A stretch of 64,000 nt of DNA, from NCBI GenBank assembly GCA_019636445.1, contig JAHBXO010000003.1, forward strand, positions 62,001-126,000, written 5' to 3'. Under the pieces are notes generated by a model, which searched no databases, had not been told where the DNA came from, and was given only the letters and a program-made list of their open reading frames with translations. Shown here in pieces: positions 1-9,024 of the stretch. The stretch comes from Gemmataceae bacterium (GTDB taxonomy: Bacteria > Planctomycetota > Planctomycetia > Gemmatales > Gemmataceae). Positions within the stretch are counted from its first letter, which is position 1. The number at the start of each line of letters is the position of its first letter. A program made the translations under genes and the position numbers.

Positions 1-93
1 CGAACGGAGTGGATATAGTTTTGACTGGATTCGGAACAATGAAAAACTCAAAATGAGAAAGCAAATGTCCGACACTCCCACCGAGTCCGTGCC

Positions 94-1332
94 ATGTCTC
101 GCTCCCTCATCCTCCTCGCGCTCCTCGCCTCCTCCGTTCGCGCCGAGAACTGGCCCGGATGGCGCGGCCCGCGCGGCGACGGCACTAGCATCGAGAAGAA
201 CATCCCCACGGATTGGAGTCCCACGAAGAACGTGAAATGGAAGCTCAAACTTCCTTCGCCGGGGAATTCCAGCCCCGTCGTCTGGGGCGACCGCATCTTC
301 CTCACGCAGTCCATCGACAAGGCCGGCACGGAGCGGGCGCTCCTCTGCATCGATCGCAAGACGAGCAAGATCCTCTGGCAGAAATCGATCCCGTTCAAAG
401 AGAAGGAACCGACGCACGCCACAAACCCCTACTGCGCCGCGACGCCCGTCACCGACGGCGAGCGCGTCATCGCCTCGCACGGCTCCGCCGGCCTCGTCTG
501 CTACGACTTCCAGGGCAACCAACTCTGGCACCGCGATCTGGGAATGTTCATCCACATCTGGGGCACGGCCTCCTCGCCGATCCTGTACGGCGATCTCGTC
601 ATCCTCAACTGCGGGCCGGGCGAGCGGACCTCGCTTCGGGCCTTCGACAAGAAGACCGGCAATGACGCGTGGGAAGTGCCCGAACCCGGCGGCAAGGCGG
701 GCACGAGTCAGACCGACTGGATCGGTTCGTGGAGTACGCCGCACATCGTGAAAGTCGATGGCAAGGATCAACTCCTGATGTCGTGGCCGAACGTGCTGAA
801 GGCGCACGACCCGAAGTCCGGCGACGTCCTCTGGAGTTGCAAGGGGCTGACGAAGCTCGTCTACACCTCGCCGGTGACCGACGGCAAGCACGTCGTCGCC
901 ATGTCGGGCTATAGTGGCGCGGCCATCGGGATGAAACTCGGCGGCAGCGGCGACCTGACCGAATCGAACCGACTCTGGCAGCATTCCAAGGCAAACCCGC
1001 AACGAATCGGCACTGGCATCATCGTCGGCGATCACCTCTACATGGCCAACGCCGGCGCAAACACCATCCAGTGCATCGAGGTGAAGACCGGCAAGGACCT
1101 GTGGGAGAAGCAGAGGCTTGGCGTCGCCTGTTGGGGCAGCCTCGTGCTTGCCGACGGCAAGCTCTACACGACCGACCAGAACGGCGACACGTTCGTATTG
1201 GAGGCCAAGCCGAAGTTCGAACTCGTCGCCCGCAACAAACTCGGCGAGCACTGCAACGCGTCGCCGGCGATCTCCGACGGCGACATTTTCATCCGGACCT
1301 ACCAGCACCTCTGGTGCATCCGAGCGAAGTAA
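94..1332 (+). CDS. Secreted PQQ-like beta-propeller repeat protein
   Basis: A 412-residue protein with a clear N-terminal signal peptide (about residues 1-17, hydrophobic core LILLALLASS, cleavage near VRA-EN). The mature protein opens with NWPGWRGPRGDG, the start typical of planctomycetal PQQ-like outer beta-propellers, and carries repeated blades of the type KTGNDAWEVP and KTGKDLWEKQ. It probably folds as a seven- or eight-bladed propeller in the periplasm. Members of this group are mostly uncharacterised, and the propeller fold does not prove PQQ binding or dehydrogenase activity. It is transcribed towards the thioredoxin-like gene, with three bases between the two stop codons. A second member of the family lies at 60663-61937. 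Confidence 0.9.
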   Translation: MSRSLILLALLASSVRAENWPGWRGPRGDGTSIEKNIPTDWSPTKNVKWKLKLPSPGNSSPVVWGDRIFLTQSIDKAGTERALLCIDRKTSKILWQKSIPFKEKEPTHATNPYCAATPVTDGERVIASHGSAGLVCYDFQGNQLWHRDLGMFIHIWGTASSPILYGDLVILNCGPGERTSLRAFDKKTGNDAWEVPEPGGKAGTSQTDWIGSWSTPHIVKVDGKDQLLMSWPNVLKAHDPKSGDVLWSCKGLTKLVYTSPVTDGKHVVAMSGYSGAAIGMKLGGSGDLTESNRLWQHSKANPQRIGTGIIVGDHLYMANAGANTIQCIEVKTGKDLWEKQRLGVACWGSLVLADGKLYTTDQNGDTFVLEAKPKFELVARNKLGEHCNASPAISDGDIFIRTYQHLWCIRAK

Positions 1333-1335
1333 GGT

Positions 1336-2466
1336 TCACTTCATCAACACGGCCGGGATCGCGGGGACGGCGCCGCGGAGTTTGGTCAAGCGTCCTTCGG
1401 CCTGTATGGCCTTCGGCGAATTCGGGGCGAGGCGGATCGCCAGTTCGAGGCACTTCGCCGCGTCATCAGCCTGGCCCTTGGCGGTGTAGGCGTCCGCGAG
1501 GGTCAACTGGAGGGCGGCGGCGGCCTCGCTCGCGCGCCGGGCCGACGCGGCGAGTTTGTGCGCATCGGCTTTAATGTCGGCGACGAGCGCGGCGGCGGCT
1601 TTCGCCTCGGCCGTGCCGTCGAGTAGCTCGGCGAGGTGGAGCGCCTCGGCGTACGCGCCGGCCTTGGCGAGGTCGCGCGCCGCCGTGAGCAGCGCCGTCG
1701 CCCGCATCGCGAGCGCGACGCGGTCGAGTCGATCGACGCCGAGCGTGACCAGCCGTGCTTCCGCGAGCTTGGCCGGCTCGGTGCCAGCGAATACGCGAGT
1801 GATTTCGTCCAACTGTCTGATGGCTGGCTCTCGGTCCGCGGCGTCCAGCGCGGCGACCGCTTTCCGCAATCGCTCGCCCCCGACATTCTCCAGATCCGCC
1901 AACATGGCCTTCGCCTTCGTCTCGGCCGGCTTTCCCTTCGCCACCATCGCGAGCCGCTGCAAGATCGGAACCGCACGGCCGTATTCGCCGGCCTTGATCG
2001 CCGTCGCCGCCTCGGCCAGTTCCCGACCCGCCTTCACGTCGGCGGCCACCAGGTCGGTTGTTCGCTTCAACTGTTCCTTGAACGCCTCGACTTCCACGTA
2101 GCCCTGCACGAAGGCGTGAATCGTACCGTCCGCTCCGGCCAGTACCGTCGTCGGATAGAGTTGCACGTTGAGTTTCTGAACGAGATTCGCCTCCTTGGCT
2201 CCGTCCAGTTTGAGCGGGATGAAGTTCCCGATCATCGCCGCGACACCTCGGTCCTTGAGCGTCGTGGCTTCCATCTTTTTGCAATAGAAACAATCTTCGC
2301 TGCCGATCTGCACGAGAATCGGCAGCCCGGTCTCCTGCGATTCCTTGCGGGCGGTGAAATAGTCGGTGCGCCATTCGATCTTGGGGTCGGCGGCGACGGC
2401 GGGCGGCGGGCCGAACGCGACGACGAGGACAAACAACGCGAAGGCGCGCGGCAGTGCGGCGGACAT
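1336..2466 (-). CDS. Secreted thioredoxin-fold protein with helical TPR-like C-terminus
   Basis: 376 residues. Residues 1-26 form a signal peptide. A thioredoxin-like domain follows, with a CFYC redox pair at Cys59/Cys62 in the context GSEDCFYCKKME and a cis-proline-type segment LYPTTVL near residue 105. This matches the thioredoxin_7/DsbD C-terminal style of periplasmic thiol protein. The remainder (about 150-376) is Ala/Leu/Glu-rich and helical, consistent with degenerate TPR-like repeats; a segment near residue 340 (AKCLELAIRLAPNSP) looks like a TPR second helix. The likely role is extracytoplasmic thiol-disulfide exchange, with the helical tail as a docking surface. The substrate is unknown. 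Confidence 0.85.
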   Translation of the reverse strand: MSAALPRAFALFVLVVAFGPPPAVAADPKIEWRTDYFTARKESQETGLPILVQIGSEDCFYCKKMEATTLKDRGVAAMIGNFIPLKLDGAKEANLVQKLNVQLYPTTVLAGADGTIHAFVQGYVEVEAFKEQLKRTTDLVAADVKAGRELAEAATAIKAGEYGRAVPILQRLAMVAKGKPAETKAKAMLADLENVGGERLRKAVAALDAADREPAIRQLDEITRVFAGTEPAKLAEARLVTLGVDRLDRVALAMRATALLTAARDLAKAGAYAEALHLAELLDGTAEAKAAAALVADIKADAHKLAASARRASEAAAALQLTLADAYTAKGQADDAAKCLELAIRLAPNSPKAIQAEGRLTKLRGAVPAIPAVLMK

Positions 2467-2511
2467 GGTGCGATCCCCACGGTGCGAATCAAGTCGTCGC
2501 CCGGCCCGGCG

Positions 2512-3459
2512 CTAGTGGGCGCGCGGGTGGGCCTTCTGGTAGCCGTCCTGGAGCCGTTGAGTCGTGACGTGCGTGTAGACCTGCGTAGTCGCCAGGCTCT
2601 TGTGGCCGAGCAACTCCTGGACACCGCGGATGTCCGCGCCGGCGTCCAACATGTGAGTCGCGAAGCTGTGGCGGAGCGTGTGCGGGCTGGTGCGGGGATC
2701 GAGGCCCGCGAGGGCGAGGTAGCGTTCGAGCATGCGGCCGACGCTGCGCGTCGTCAGGCGGCCGCCGTTCTTGTTCAGGAAGACCGCATCGGTTTCCTTG
2801 CCGAGTCCCGCGAGGAGGGCAGCGCGTTCGGGAAGCCACGCTTCGACGGCATGCAGGGCGGCGTCGCCGAGGAGCGCGATCCGTTCCTTTTTCCCCTTGC
2901 CTCGGACGACGAGTACGCCGTCGGAATGGTCGAGGTCGTCGAGATCCAAACCGACGACCTCGCTGACACGCAGGCCGGCGGAATAGAGCGCTTCGAGGAT
3001 GGCGCGGTCACGGCGACCGAAGACGGGGTTCGCGTCCGGCGTCGCCAGCAACTTCTTCATGTCCGCGACGGTGAGGAAGTGCGGAAGCGTGCGGCCGGGC
3101 CGGGGTCCGCGCAGCGCTTCGGCGGGGTTTGTGTCCAGCGTGCCGTCGCGGCGGAGGAACTTTCCGAAGGTGCGCGTCGCGGCGAGCCGGCGGGCGATGG
3201 TGGTCTTGGCGTAGCCCTGCTCGTGCATCCAGGCGACGAACGCGCGGAGCGACCGCGTATTCCAGTCCCGCGGTTCGACGGACGACTTCTTGAAGGTTTC
3301 GCGGATGAAGTGTAGGCACTGCGCGAGGTCTTCGCGGTACGATTTGACCGTCTGCGGCGACGAGTTTATCTCGAGGCCGAGATGTTGCAGGAACTCGGCG
3401 AGTTTCGCTTCGAGGTTCACGCGGCAGTTCCGGGGGTGGACTTCGGGTCCCGCATTCAC
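2512..3459 (-). CDS. xerC: Tyrosine recombinase XerC
   Basis: Site-specific recombinase of 315 residues with a SAM-like core-binding N-domain and a catalytic C-domain. The catalytic set is visible: Arg in SAGLRVSEV, Lys in GKGKKERI, HxxR in SPHTLRHSF, His in LGHKS, and the nucleophilic Tyr in TQVYTHV. Length and motifs fit the chromosomal XerC/XerD dimer-resolution recombinases rather than a phage or integron integrase. The start codon is GTG and overlaps the upstream stop as GTGA, suggesting translational coupling to the small gene before it. A second in-frame GTG at 3420 is a possible alternative start. The partner recombinase is at 18300-19196 on the other strand. Confidence 0.93.
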   Translation of the reverse strand: MNAGPEVHPRNCRVNLEAKLAEFLQHLGLEINSSPQTVKSYREDLAQCLHFIRETFKKSSVEPRDWNTRSLRAFVAWMHEQGYAKTTIARRLAATRTFGKFLRRDGTLDTNPAEALRGPRPGRTLPHFLTVADMKKLLATPDANPVFGRRDRAILEALYSAGLRVSEVVGLDLDDLDHSDGVLVVRGKGKKERIALLGDAALHAVEAWLPERAALLAGLGKETDAVFLNKNGGRLTTRSVGRMLERYLALAGLDPRTSPHTLRHSFATHMLDAGADIRGVQELLGHKSLATTQVYTHVTTQRLQDGYQKAHPRAH

Positions 3460-3668
3460 AGTCGCGAATGCTGTTCCGGAGAGTCCTTCCCCTGTTGCCG
3501 GGCACGTTCCGTGAGCACGGCGGCGTCGAACCAGTTGATGGGCGTCCGCGGGTCGGCAGCCGAGTCGCGGATCGTGTCGATCAGCGTCTCGCGGCTGTCG
3601 TCGTCATAGACGAAGATGTACCGTTCGTTCCCCTTGAACAGCGCGAGCACGTTCAGTTCCTGGGTCAC
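3456..3668 (-). CDS. Small conserved hypothetical protein coupled to xerC
   Basis: A 70-residue protein beginning MTQELNVLALFKG and containing GNERYIFVYDDDS and NWFDAAVL. I chose the GTG at 3668 because GGGGAGA lies six bases upstream; a longer GTG start at 3692 has no comparable site. It is acidic, has no signal peptide or membrane segment, and I cannot assign a function. Its stop overlaps the xerC start (GTGA), so the two are probably co-translated. The family appears conserved among planctomycetes from memory, but this was not searched. A link with XerC function is only suggested by the coupling. Confidence 0.72.
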   Translation of the reverse strand: MTQELNVLALFKGNERYIFVYDDDSRETLIDTIRDSAADPRTPINWFDAAVLTERARQQGKDSPEQHSRL

Positions 3669-3865
3669 GGTCGGTCTCCCCGGTCGGGCCACGTCCGTAT
3701 TCCATCGACCGGGGCGGCGGGAAATGTGAACGGAATCCGGTCGGGCGGAGTCGAAGGGCGCCGTCGGACGGCGTCAGCGGCGATCCGACCGTCGAAGTCG
3801 GCCCAAATCACCCGAATTCGCGATTCGGCGGGCTTGGCCCCGTTGCGGGGATTCGCCGTTTTTCC

Positions 3866-3895
3866 TAGACATTGTGAAAGTTGCGCGGATAAGAT
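3866..3895 (+). promoter_or_regulatory. Candidate sigma-70 promoter for the MFS gene
   Basis: TAGACA (3866-3871), an 18-base spacer and TAAGAT (3890-3895) lie about 50 bases before the ATG at 3945. This is a motif match only. Confidence 0.4.
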
Positions 3896-3944
3896 CGCGG
3901 GACTTGATACTCTGCGGACCCTCTCTCACCGGAGTCACGAACAC

Positions 3945-5609
3945 ATGGACGGAAACGGGAACGAGGCGCCGAGCCTCAACAACAGAATCCTGTTCTGGGC
4001 GAGTTTCTTTACGCTCATCGCGGCCGGGATCGGCTTTTCGGTGCGCGGGTTCATCCTGAAGGACTGGGGCAATCAGTTCGGCTTCACCCAAGCCGAACTG
4101 GGAGGCATCACCGGTGGCGGTCTTGTCGGCTTCGGAGTCGCCATCATCTTCTTCAGCTTCCTCGCCGACCGTTTCGGCTATGGGAAACTGATGCTCATCG
4201 CGTTCCTGCTGCACGCGTCCTCCGCCGTCGTCACCTTCGCCGCCACGCCGGTTTACGGGATGTATGGCAAGGAAGGCGCGTTTTGGTGCCTCTATGTCGG
4301 CATGTGGCTCTTTGCGTTGGGTAATGGCACCTGCGAGGCCGTCATCAACCCCCTCACTGCGACGCTCTTCCCGAACAACAAGACACACTGGCTCAATATC
4401 CTCCACGCCGGCTGGCCCGGCGGCCTCATCCTCGGTGCCGTCATCGGCCTCGTGTTCGGTCAGATCGACACGCCCATCCGATGGGAAATCAAGCTCGGTA
4501 TCTTCCTCGTCCCCGTGCTGCTCTACGGCTTCCTCATGTTCAACCGTCCATTCCCCCGTTCCGAGGCCAGCGCCTCCGGCGTGTCGACTGGCACCATGAT
4601 CGCATCCCTCTTCGCTCCGATCCTGATTTTCCTGTTCCTCCTGCACGCCCTCGTCGGCTACGTCGAACTCGGCACTGATAGCTGGATCACGAACATCAGC
4701 TCACGAATCCTAAAGGACGAAAACACGGCCCTCATGGCGTTTGTTTGGACAAACGCCCTCATGTTCACCCTCCGCTTCTTCGCGGGGCCGATCGTCCACA
4801 AGATCAATCCGATCGGCTTGCTGCTGGTCAGTGCGATCCTCGGCACGATCGGGCTTTACCTGCTCGGCCAGGCGTTCGTCGACACCGTGCCGCTCTACAT
4901 CGCGGCGGTCACGGTGTACGGCATCGGCAAGACGTTTTATTGGCCCACCCTCCTCGGCGTAATCTCCGAACGTTTCCCGAAGGCCGGCGCACTCGCGCTC
5001 GGCATCTCCGGCGGCATTGGAATGATCTCCGCGGGTCTGCTTGGTGGCCCTGGCATCGGCTACAAGCAGGACTATGCCGCCGTCGACAAGCTCAAGCAAC
5101 TCTCCCCCGAAACTTATGACCGCTACAAGTCCGCCGACGCCAACGGCTTCCCGATCGTCTCCGGCTTCATGCCGGACCTCGCCCCGAAGATCGCCGGCCT
5201 CGACAACGCCAAACTCAAAGTCTTCGGCGATCACGCCGGCAACCTCGCCAAGATCAAGGCGGCCGTCGACGCCAAGAAGGAACCACCGAAGGACCTCAAG
5301 ACCGGCCTCGAAGCGGACATCGAGACCATGCGTAAGGAACTCGCGGCAGGTAAATCCGTTCCCGATGAACTGCAGAAATCGTTGAACGGACAACTCGAAT
5401 GGTGGGAGAAGGAAGGTAAACCCAACTTCGAAAAGGACGAAAAGCCGCTCAACGAAGCCCGCGACTACGGCGACCGCAAAGCTCTCATGTGGACCTCGTA
5501 CGTTCCCGCCGTGCTCGCGGTCGGCTTCCTGCTGCTCCTGCTCTATTTCAGCTCGACCGGCGGCTACAAGCAGGTCCACCTGGACAAGAGTGGAAATACG
5601 AGTCACTAA
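3945..5609 (+). CDS. MFS transporter with a long soluble insert before the last helix
   Basis: The ATG at 3945 is used, preceded by GGAG ten bases upstream; the frame is open further upstream but without coding character. The 554-residue product has about 12 hydrophobic segments and an MFS-like early loop (FLADRFGYGKLM). An unusual hydrophilic stretch of roughly 130 residues (about 365-505), rich in Lys, Glu and Asp and predicted helical, separates the penultimate helix from the final one (VPAVLAVGFLLLLLYF). The substrate is not evident. A perfect 12-bp hairpin follows the stop and likely ends the transcript. Confidence 0.85.
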   Translation: MDGNGNEAPSLNNRILFWASFFTLIAAGIGFSVRGFILKDWGNQFGFTQAELGGITGGGLVGFGVAIIFFSFLADRFGYGKLMLIAFLLHASSAVVTFAATPVYGMYGKEGAFWCLYVGMWLFALGNGTCEAVINPLTATLFPNNKTHWLNILHAGWPGGLILGAVIGLVFGQIDTPIRWEIKLGIFLVPVLLYGFLMFNRPFPRSEASASGVSTGTMIASLFAPILIFLFLLHALVGYVELGTDSWITNISSRILKDENTALMAFVWTNALMFTLRFFAGPIVHKINPIGLLLVSAILGTIGLYLLGQAFVDTVPLYIAAVTVYGIGKTFYWPTLLGVISERFPKAGALALGISGGIGMISAGLLGGPGIGYKQDYAAVDKLKQLSPETYDRYKSADANGFPIVSGFMPDLAPKIAGLDNAKLKVFGDHAGNLAKIKAAVDAKKEPPKDLKTGLEADIETMRKELAAGKSVPDELQKSLNGQLEWWEKEGKPNFEKDEKPLNEARDYGDRKALMWTSYVPAVLAVGFLLLLLYFSSTGGYKQVHLDKSGNTSH

Positions 5610-5627
5610 TCTCTTGTGACCACGAAT

Positions 5628-5657
5628 GCCGCGCCGCGGTTCCCTCCGCGGCGCGGC
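5628..5657 (+). terminator. GC hairpin after the MFS gene
   Basis: A perfect 12-bp inverted repeat (5628-5639 with 5646-5657) with a six-base loop TTCCCT, followed by a moderately T-rich stretch (TTCGCATTTCTAT). It lies 18 bases after the MFS stop codon and ends 22 bases before the next start, so it is probably an intrinsic terminator. The U-tract is imperfect. Confidence 0.6.
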
Positions 5658-5679
5658 TTCGCATTTCTATACTGCCCGA

Positions 5680-6459
5680 ATGGCTTCCCGAACCCTCGTC
5701 GTCCTCGGTTGCGGCACATCCGTCGGCGTGCCGATGCTCGGTTGCGATTGCGCCGTCTGCCAGTCGACGCACCCGCGCAATTCCCGCACGCGGTCGTCCG
5801 TGCTCCTCAAGCTCCCGGCCGGCAACCTGCTCATCGACACGACGCCGGAGATGCGGCTGCAACTGCTTCGCGAGAAGATCAAACTCGTCCATGCCATCGT
5901 CTACACCCACTATCACGTCGACCACGTCTTCGGCCTGGACGACGCCCGCATCTTCCCGCGCCATCTCGGCGGCGCGATGCCGATTTATTGCACCGACGAC
6001 GTCGAAGAGGTGATCCGCAAGACGTTCTCATACGCCTTCCACCCCGGCAGCGAAGACCTGCCGCCTGGCGTGCTGCCGAAACTCGTCTTCCAACGCATCG
6101 ACGCGAATCCGTTCGACGTCCTCGGCGAACGTCTCACGCCGGTGCCGCTCGTGCACGGCCGGTTCGACGTCCTCGGCTTCCGCATCGGAAACGTCGCCTA
6201 CTGCACCGACGTGAGTGCGATCCCCGACGCGAGTTGGCCGCTGCTCGACGGGCTCGACGTTCTGATTCTGGATGCGCTCAAAGTCGGCCGGCCGCACCCG
6301 TCGCACTTCAACCTCGAGCAGGCGCTCGAGGCCATCGCCCGGATTCGGCCCCGGAAGACGTACCTGACCCACATGTCGCACGAACTGGACTACGCGAACC
6401 CGCCGGCCTTGCCCGATGGAGTCGAATTGGCTTACGATGGCCTTTCGTTCGAGTTCTGA
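5680..6459 (+). CDS. MBL-fold metallohydrolase, PhnP-like
   Basis: 259 residues from the ATG at 5680; an upstream in-frame extension would run through the hairpin and is rejected. The protein starts with a beta strand and GCGTSVGVPMLGCDC, with a C-x-C-x2-C cluster like the structural zinc site of PhnP-type phosphodiesterases. The metallo-beta-lactamase motif THYHVDH and the later HMSHELDY supply the di-metal ligands. The family hydrolyses cyclic phosphodiesters such as 5-phosphoribosyl 1,2-cyclic phosphate. No other phn genes are nearby, so the physiological substrate is open. A 12-base gap separates it from the following pyrophosphorylase. Confidence 0.85.
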   Translation: MASRTLVVLGCGTSVGVPMLGCDCAVCQSTHPRNSRTRSSVLLKLPAGNLLIDTTPEMRLQLLREKIKLVHAIVYTHYHVDHVFGLDDARIFPRHLGGAMPIYCTDDVEEVIRKTFSYAFHPGSEDLPPGVLPKLVFQRIDANPFDVLGERLTPVPLVHGRFDVLGFRIGNVAYCTDVSAIPDASWPLLDGLDVLILDALKVGRPHPSHFNLEQALEAIARIRPRKTYLTHMSHELDYANPPALPDGVELAYDGLSFEF

Positions 6460-6471
6460 GGACCGGAACCG

Positions 6472-7860
6472 ATGGGCGAACCGCCACCGAACCTCGCCGC
6501 GCGATTGCGGGCGCACGGCCAGCAGCACCTGCTCGCCGACTGGGCCGCGCTCGACGTGAACGCACGCGAGCGCTTGGTCGAACAACTGGCCGGCGTGGAT
6601 TTCGCGGAGTTGGAGCGGCTGTTCCGCCGGCGGAACGAGCCGCACGCCGCACTGCCGTCGCGCGAGCGAATTGCCCCGGTGCCGATGGAACCGCGCACGA
6701 CCGCGGCGATCGCGGTCGGCGAAGCGGCGATCCGTCGGGGTGAAGTCGCTGCACTGCTCGTCGCCGGCGGGCAGGCGACCCGGCTCGGCACCGATCGCCC
6801 GAAGGGCGTCTATCCGGTCGGCCCCGTCAGCGGCGCGAGCCTCTTCCAGATCCACGCCGAGAAGGTCCTGGCGCTGCGCCGGCGATACTCTGCCAACATC
6901 CCGTTCCTCGTGATGACCAGCCCGGCGACGCACGATGAGACGATCGAGTTCTTCACCAAGAACCGATTCTTCGGCTTGCCGCCGGACTCCGTGACGTTCT
7001 TCCAACAGGGGACGATGCCGGCGCTCGACCTCGCAACGGGTCGACTGTTGATGGAAGCCCCCGGCCGGCTCTGCCTTAGCCCGAACGGCCACGGCGGCAC
7101 CCTGACGGCGCTCGCCGATTCCGGCCTGCTGGCGAAGCTCAAGGCCAACGGCATTCGCCACCTCTTCTACTTCCAGGTCGACAACCCGCTCGTCCGCGTC
7201 GCCGACCCCGCGTTCGTCGGCCGGCACGTCGAGACCAGTTCCGAAGTGTCCTCCAAGGTCGTCGCCAAAACCGACCCGGCCGAGAAGGTCGGCGTCCTCG
7301 GCCTCGTCGACGGCCGCTGCTCGATCCTCGAATACTCCGACCTCCCGCACGCGATGGCGAACGAACGCGCCACCGACGGCGGACTCGTCTTCCGCGCCGG
7401 CAGCCCCGCCATCCACCTGTTCTCGCTCGAGTTCCTTGAACGGATCACCAGCGGCCCGACGCGGCTCGACTTCCACCTGGCGAAGAAGAAGGTGAACTGC
7501 CTCGACGACGCCGGGAAACCGTTCGCGCCGACGGTCGAGAACGCACTCAAGTTCGAACTGTTCATCTTCGACGCCCTTCCGCTCGCCGATCGCTGGCTCG
7601 TGATGGAAGTGCGGCGCGAGGACGAGTTCGCCCCGCTCAAGAACGCGACCGGCGCCGACTCGCCGGCGACCGTGCGCAAGCTTCTGATCGACCGCGCGGC
7701 GCGCTGGCTGGAATCGGCCGGCGTGCAAGTGCCCCGCGCGAACGGCGAATCGAAGTTCCCGCTGGAAATTGGTCCCCGGTTTGCACTAGACGAATCGGAG
7801 TTTCGAATCAAACTTCCGAACGGATTCGCGATCAACGGCCCAACTTTGCTGAATACTTGA
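6472..7860 (+). CDS. UDPGP-family nucleotidyltransferase (UDP-GlcNAc/UDP-sugar pyrophosphorylase)
   Basis: 462 residues. The nucleotide-binding signature is LLVAGGQATRLG at about residue 100, followed by DRPKGVYPVG and SLFQIHAEKVLALRR, which match the UAP1/AGX1 and UDPGP type-1 family rather than the bacterial GalU or GlmU families. SPNGHGGTL and YFQVDNPLVRV form the uridine- and sugar-binding regions. It should make a UDP-sugar (UDP-GlcNAc or UDP-glucose) from UTP and sugar-1-phosphate in the cytoplasm. It precedes a GDP-mannose pyrophosphorylase gene, so the locus looks dedicated to activated sugars. Exact sugar specificity cannot be read from sequence alone. Confidence 0.88.
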   Translation: MGEPPPNLAARLRAHGQQHLLADWAALDVNARERLVEQLAGVDFAELERLFRRRNEPHAALPSRERIAPVPMEPRTTAAIAVGEAAIRRGEVAALLVAGGQATRLGTDRPKGVYPVGPVSGASLFQIHAEKVLALRRRYSANIPFLVMTSPATHDETIEFFTKNRFFGLPPDSVTFFQQGTMPALDLATGRLLMEAPGRLCLSPNGHGGTLTALADSGLLAKLKANGIRHLFYFQVDNPLVRVADPAFVGRHVETSSEVSSKVVAKTDPAEKVGVLGLVDGRCSILEYSDLPHAMANERATDGGLVFRAGSPAIHLFSLEFLERITSGPTRLDFHLAKKKVNCLDDAGKPFAPTVENALKFELFIFDALPLADRWLVMEVRREDEFAPLKNATGADSPATVRKLLIDRAARWLESAGVQVPRANGESKFPLEIGPRFALDESEFRIKLPNGFAINGPTLLNT

Positions 7861-7930
7861 ACCACAAAGGACACGAAGAGCACAAAGAATATCTCATCTT
7901 TCCTTTGTGCTCTTCGTGTCCTTCGTGGTT
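7860..7930. repeat. Intergenic inverted repeat with internal direct repeats (element A)
   Basis: Two 28-base arms (7860-7887 and 7903-7930) are complementary with one mismatch, around a 15-base spacer. Each arm contains tandem variants of a roughly nine-base unit (CACAAAGGA, CACGAAGAG, CACAAAG). The element sits between two co-directional genes 87 bases apart and has no good U-tract, so it is not an obvious terminator. It resembles element E at 27926-27998. Confidence 0.85.
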
Positions 7931-7947
7931 ATTTACGGAGTGATGCG

Positions 7948-9024
7948 ATGTTCCACGCGATGATCATGGCCGGCGGCGGCGGGACGCGGTTCTGGCCGCG
8001 GAGCCGCAACGCCAGGCCAAAGCAGTTCCTCGCCTTCGCCGGCGAGCGCACGCTTCTGCAATCGACGGCCGACCGGATCGCGGCCGTCATTCCGCCGGAG
8101 CGCACGTGGATCCTCACCGGCGCGGCGTACACGCACGAGTCTTCTGTGCAACTGCCGGAGATTCCGCGCGATCAGGTCGTGGGCGAGCCGTGTCGCCGCG
8201 ATACGGCCCCGTGCGTCGGGTTGGGAGCCGCTTTAATCGCGCGAACTGATCCGGATGCGACGATGATCGTGATGCCGGCGGACCACCTCATCGAGCCGGA
8301 GCGAGAGTTCCAGCGAGCCGCGATGGCGGCAGCGCAGTTCGCCGACGAATACCCGGACGCGCTCTTCACCTTCGGCATCCCGCCGACGTTCCCCTCAACC
8401 GGCTACGGCTACATCCACCGCGGCGAGCCGGCCGGCGAACGCAACGGCGTCAAGCTCTTCCGCGTCCGCGAATTCCAGGAGAAACCGAAAGCGGAGGTCG
8501 CGCAACAGTTCGTCGCCAGTGGCAACTACGAATGGAACAGCGGCATTTTCGTCTGGAAGGCGAAGACGATTCTCGCGCAGCTGAAGGCGAACCGACCTGA
8601 TATTCACGACGCCTGCATCCGCATCGCCGACGGCTGGGGCACGCCGAATCGCGAGGAGATCTTCCGCAAGGAATACGAAGCCATCAAGGGCACGAGCATC
8701 GACTACGCCGTCATGGAGAAGGCCCCGCTGCGGATGGTGCTGCGGGCACCGTACACCTGGGACGACGTCGGCAGCTGGCTCGCGCTCGAGCGGCACAACC
8801 CTCAGGATGCCGCCGGCAATACCGTGCAGGGCCGGCATGTCGGCATCGATACGACCGGCTGCGTGATCGCCGCCGAACCGGGCCACGTCGTCGCCACGCT
8901 CGGCGTCTCGGACCTCGTCGTCATCCAGACCGCCGACGCCACGCTCGTCTGCCGAAAGCAGGACGAGAGCCGCGTGAAGGAGATCGTCGATCGGTTGAAG
9001 AAAGACGGGGAGCAATACCTGTGA
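7948..9024 (+). CDS. manC: Mannose-1-phosphate guanylyltransferase
   Basis: 358 residues. The N-terminus carries the pyrophosphorylase signature MAGGGGTRFWPRSR followed by PKQFLAF, diagnostic of GTP:mannose-1-phosphate guanylyltransferases. FQEKPKAE and NSGIFVWKA complete the sugar-binding region. The length corresponds to the guanylyltransferase half only; the C-terminal cupin phosphomannose isomerase domain of bifunctional enzymes is absent. It converts mannose-1-phosphate and GTP to GDP-mannose for glycan synthesis. Its TGA overlaps the ruvX GTG as GTGA. Confidence 0.92.
   Translation: MFHAMIMAGGGGTRFWPRSRNARPKQFLAFAGERTLLQSTADRIAAVIPPERTWILTGAAYTHESSVQLPEIPRDQVVGEPCRRDTAPCVGLGAALIARTDPDATMIVMPADHLIEPEREFQRAAMAAAQFADEYPDALFTFGIPPTFPSTGYGYIHRGEPAGERNGVKLFRVREFQEKPKAEVAQQFVASGNYEWNSGIFVWKAKTILAQLKANRPDIHDACIRIADGWGTPNREEIFRKEYEAIKGTSIDYAVMEKAPLRMVLRAPYTWDDVGSWLALERHNPQDAAGNTVQGRHVGIDTTGCVIAAEPGHVVATLGVSDLVVIQTADATLVCRKQDESRVKEIVDRLKKDGEQYL

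Noticed and set aside
1636..3315. Long plus-strand open frame of 559 codons opposite the thioredoxin and xerC genes.
   Set aside because: It is antisense to two well-supported genes, with Arg/Val-rich composition typical of GC-rich shadow frames.
2512..3459. Tyrosine recombinase as sign of an integron or mobile island.
   Set aside because: Length and motifs match XerC, it is coupled to a housekeeping-like small gene, XerD is nearby, and there are no attachment-site repeats or cargo.
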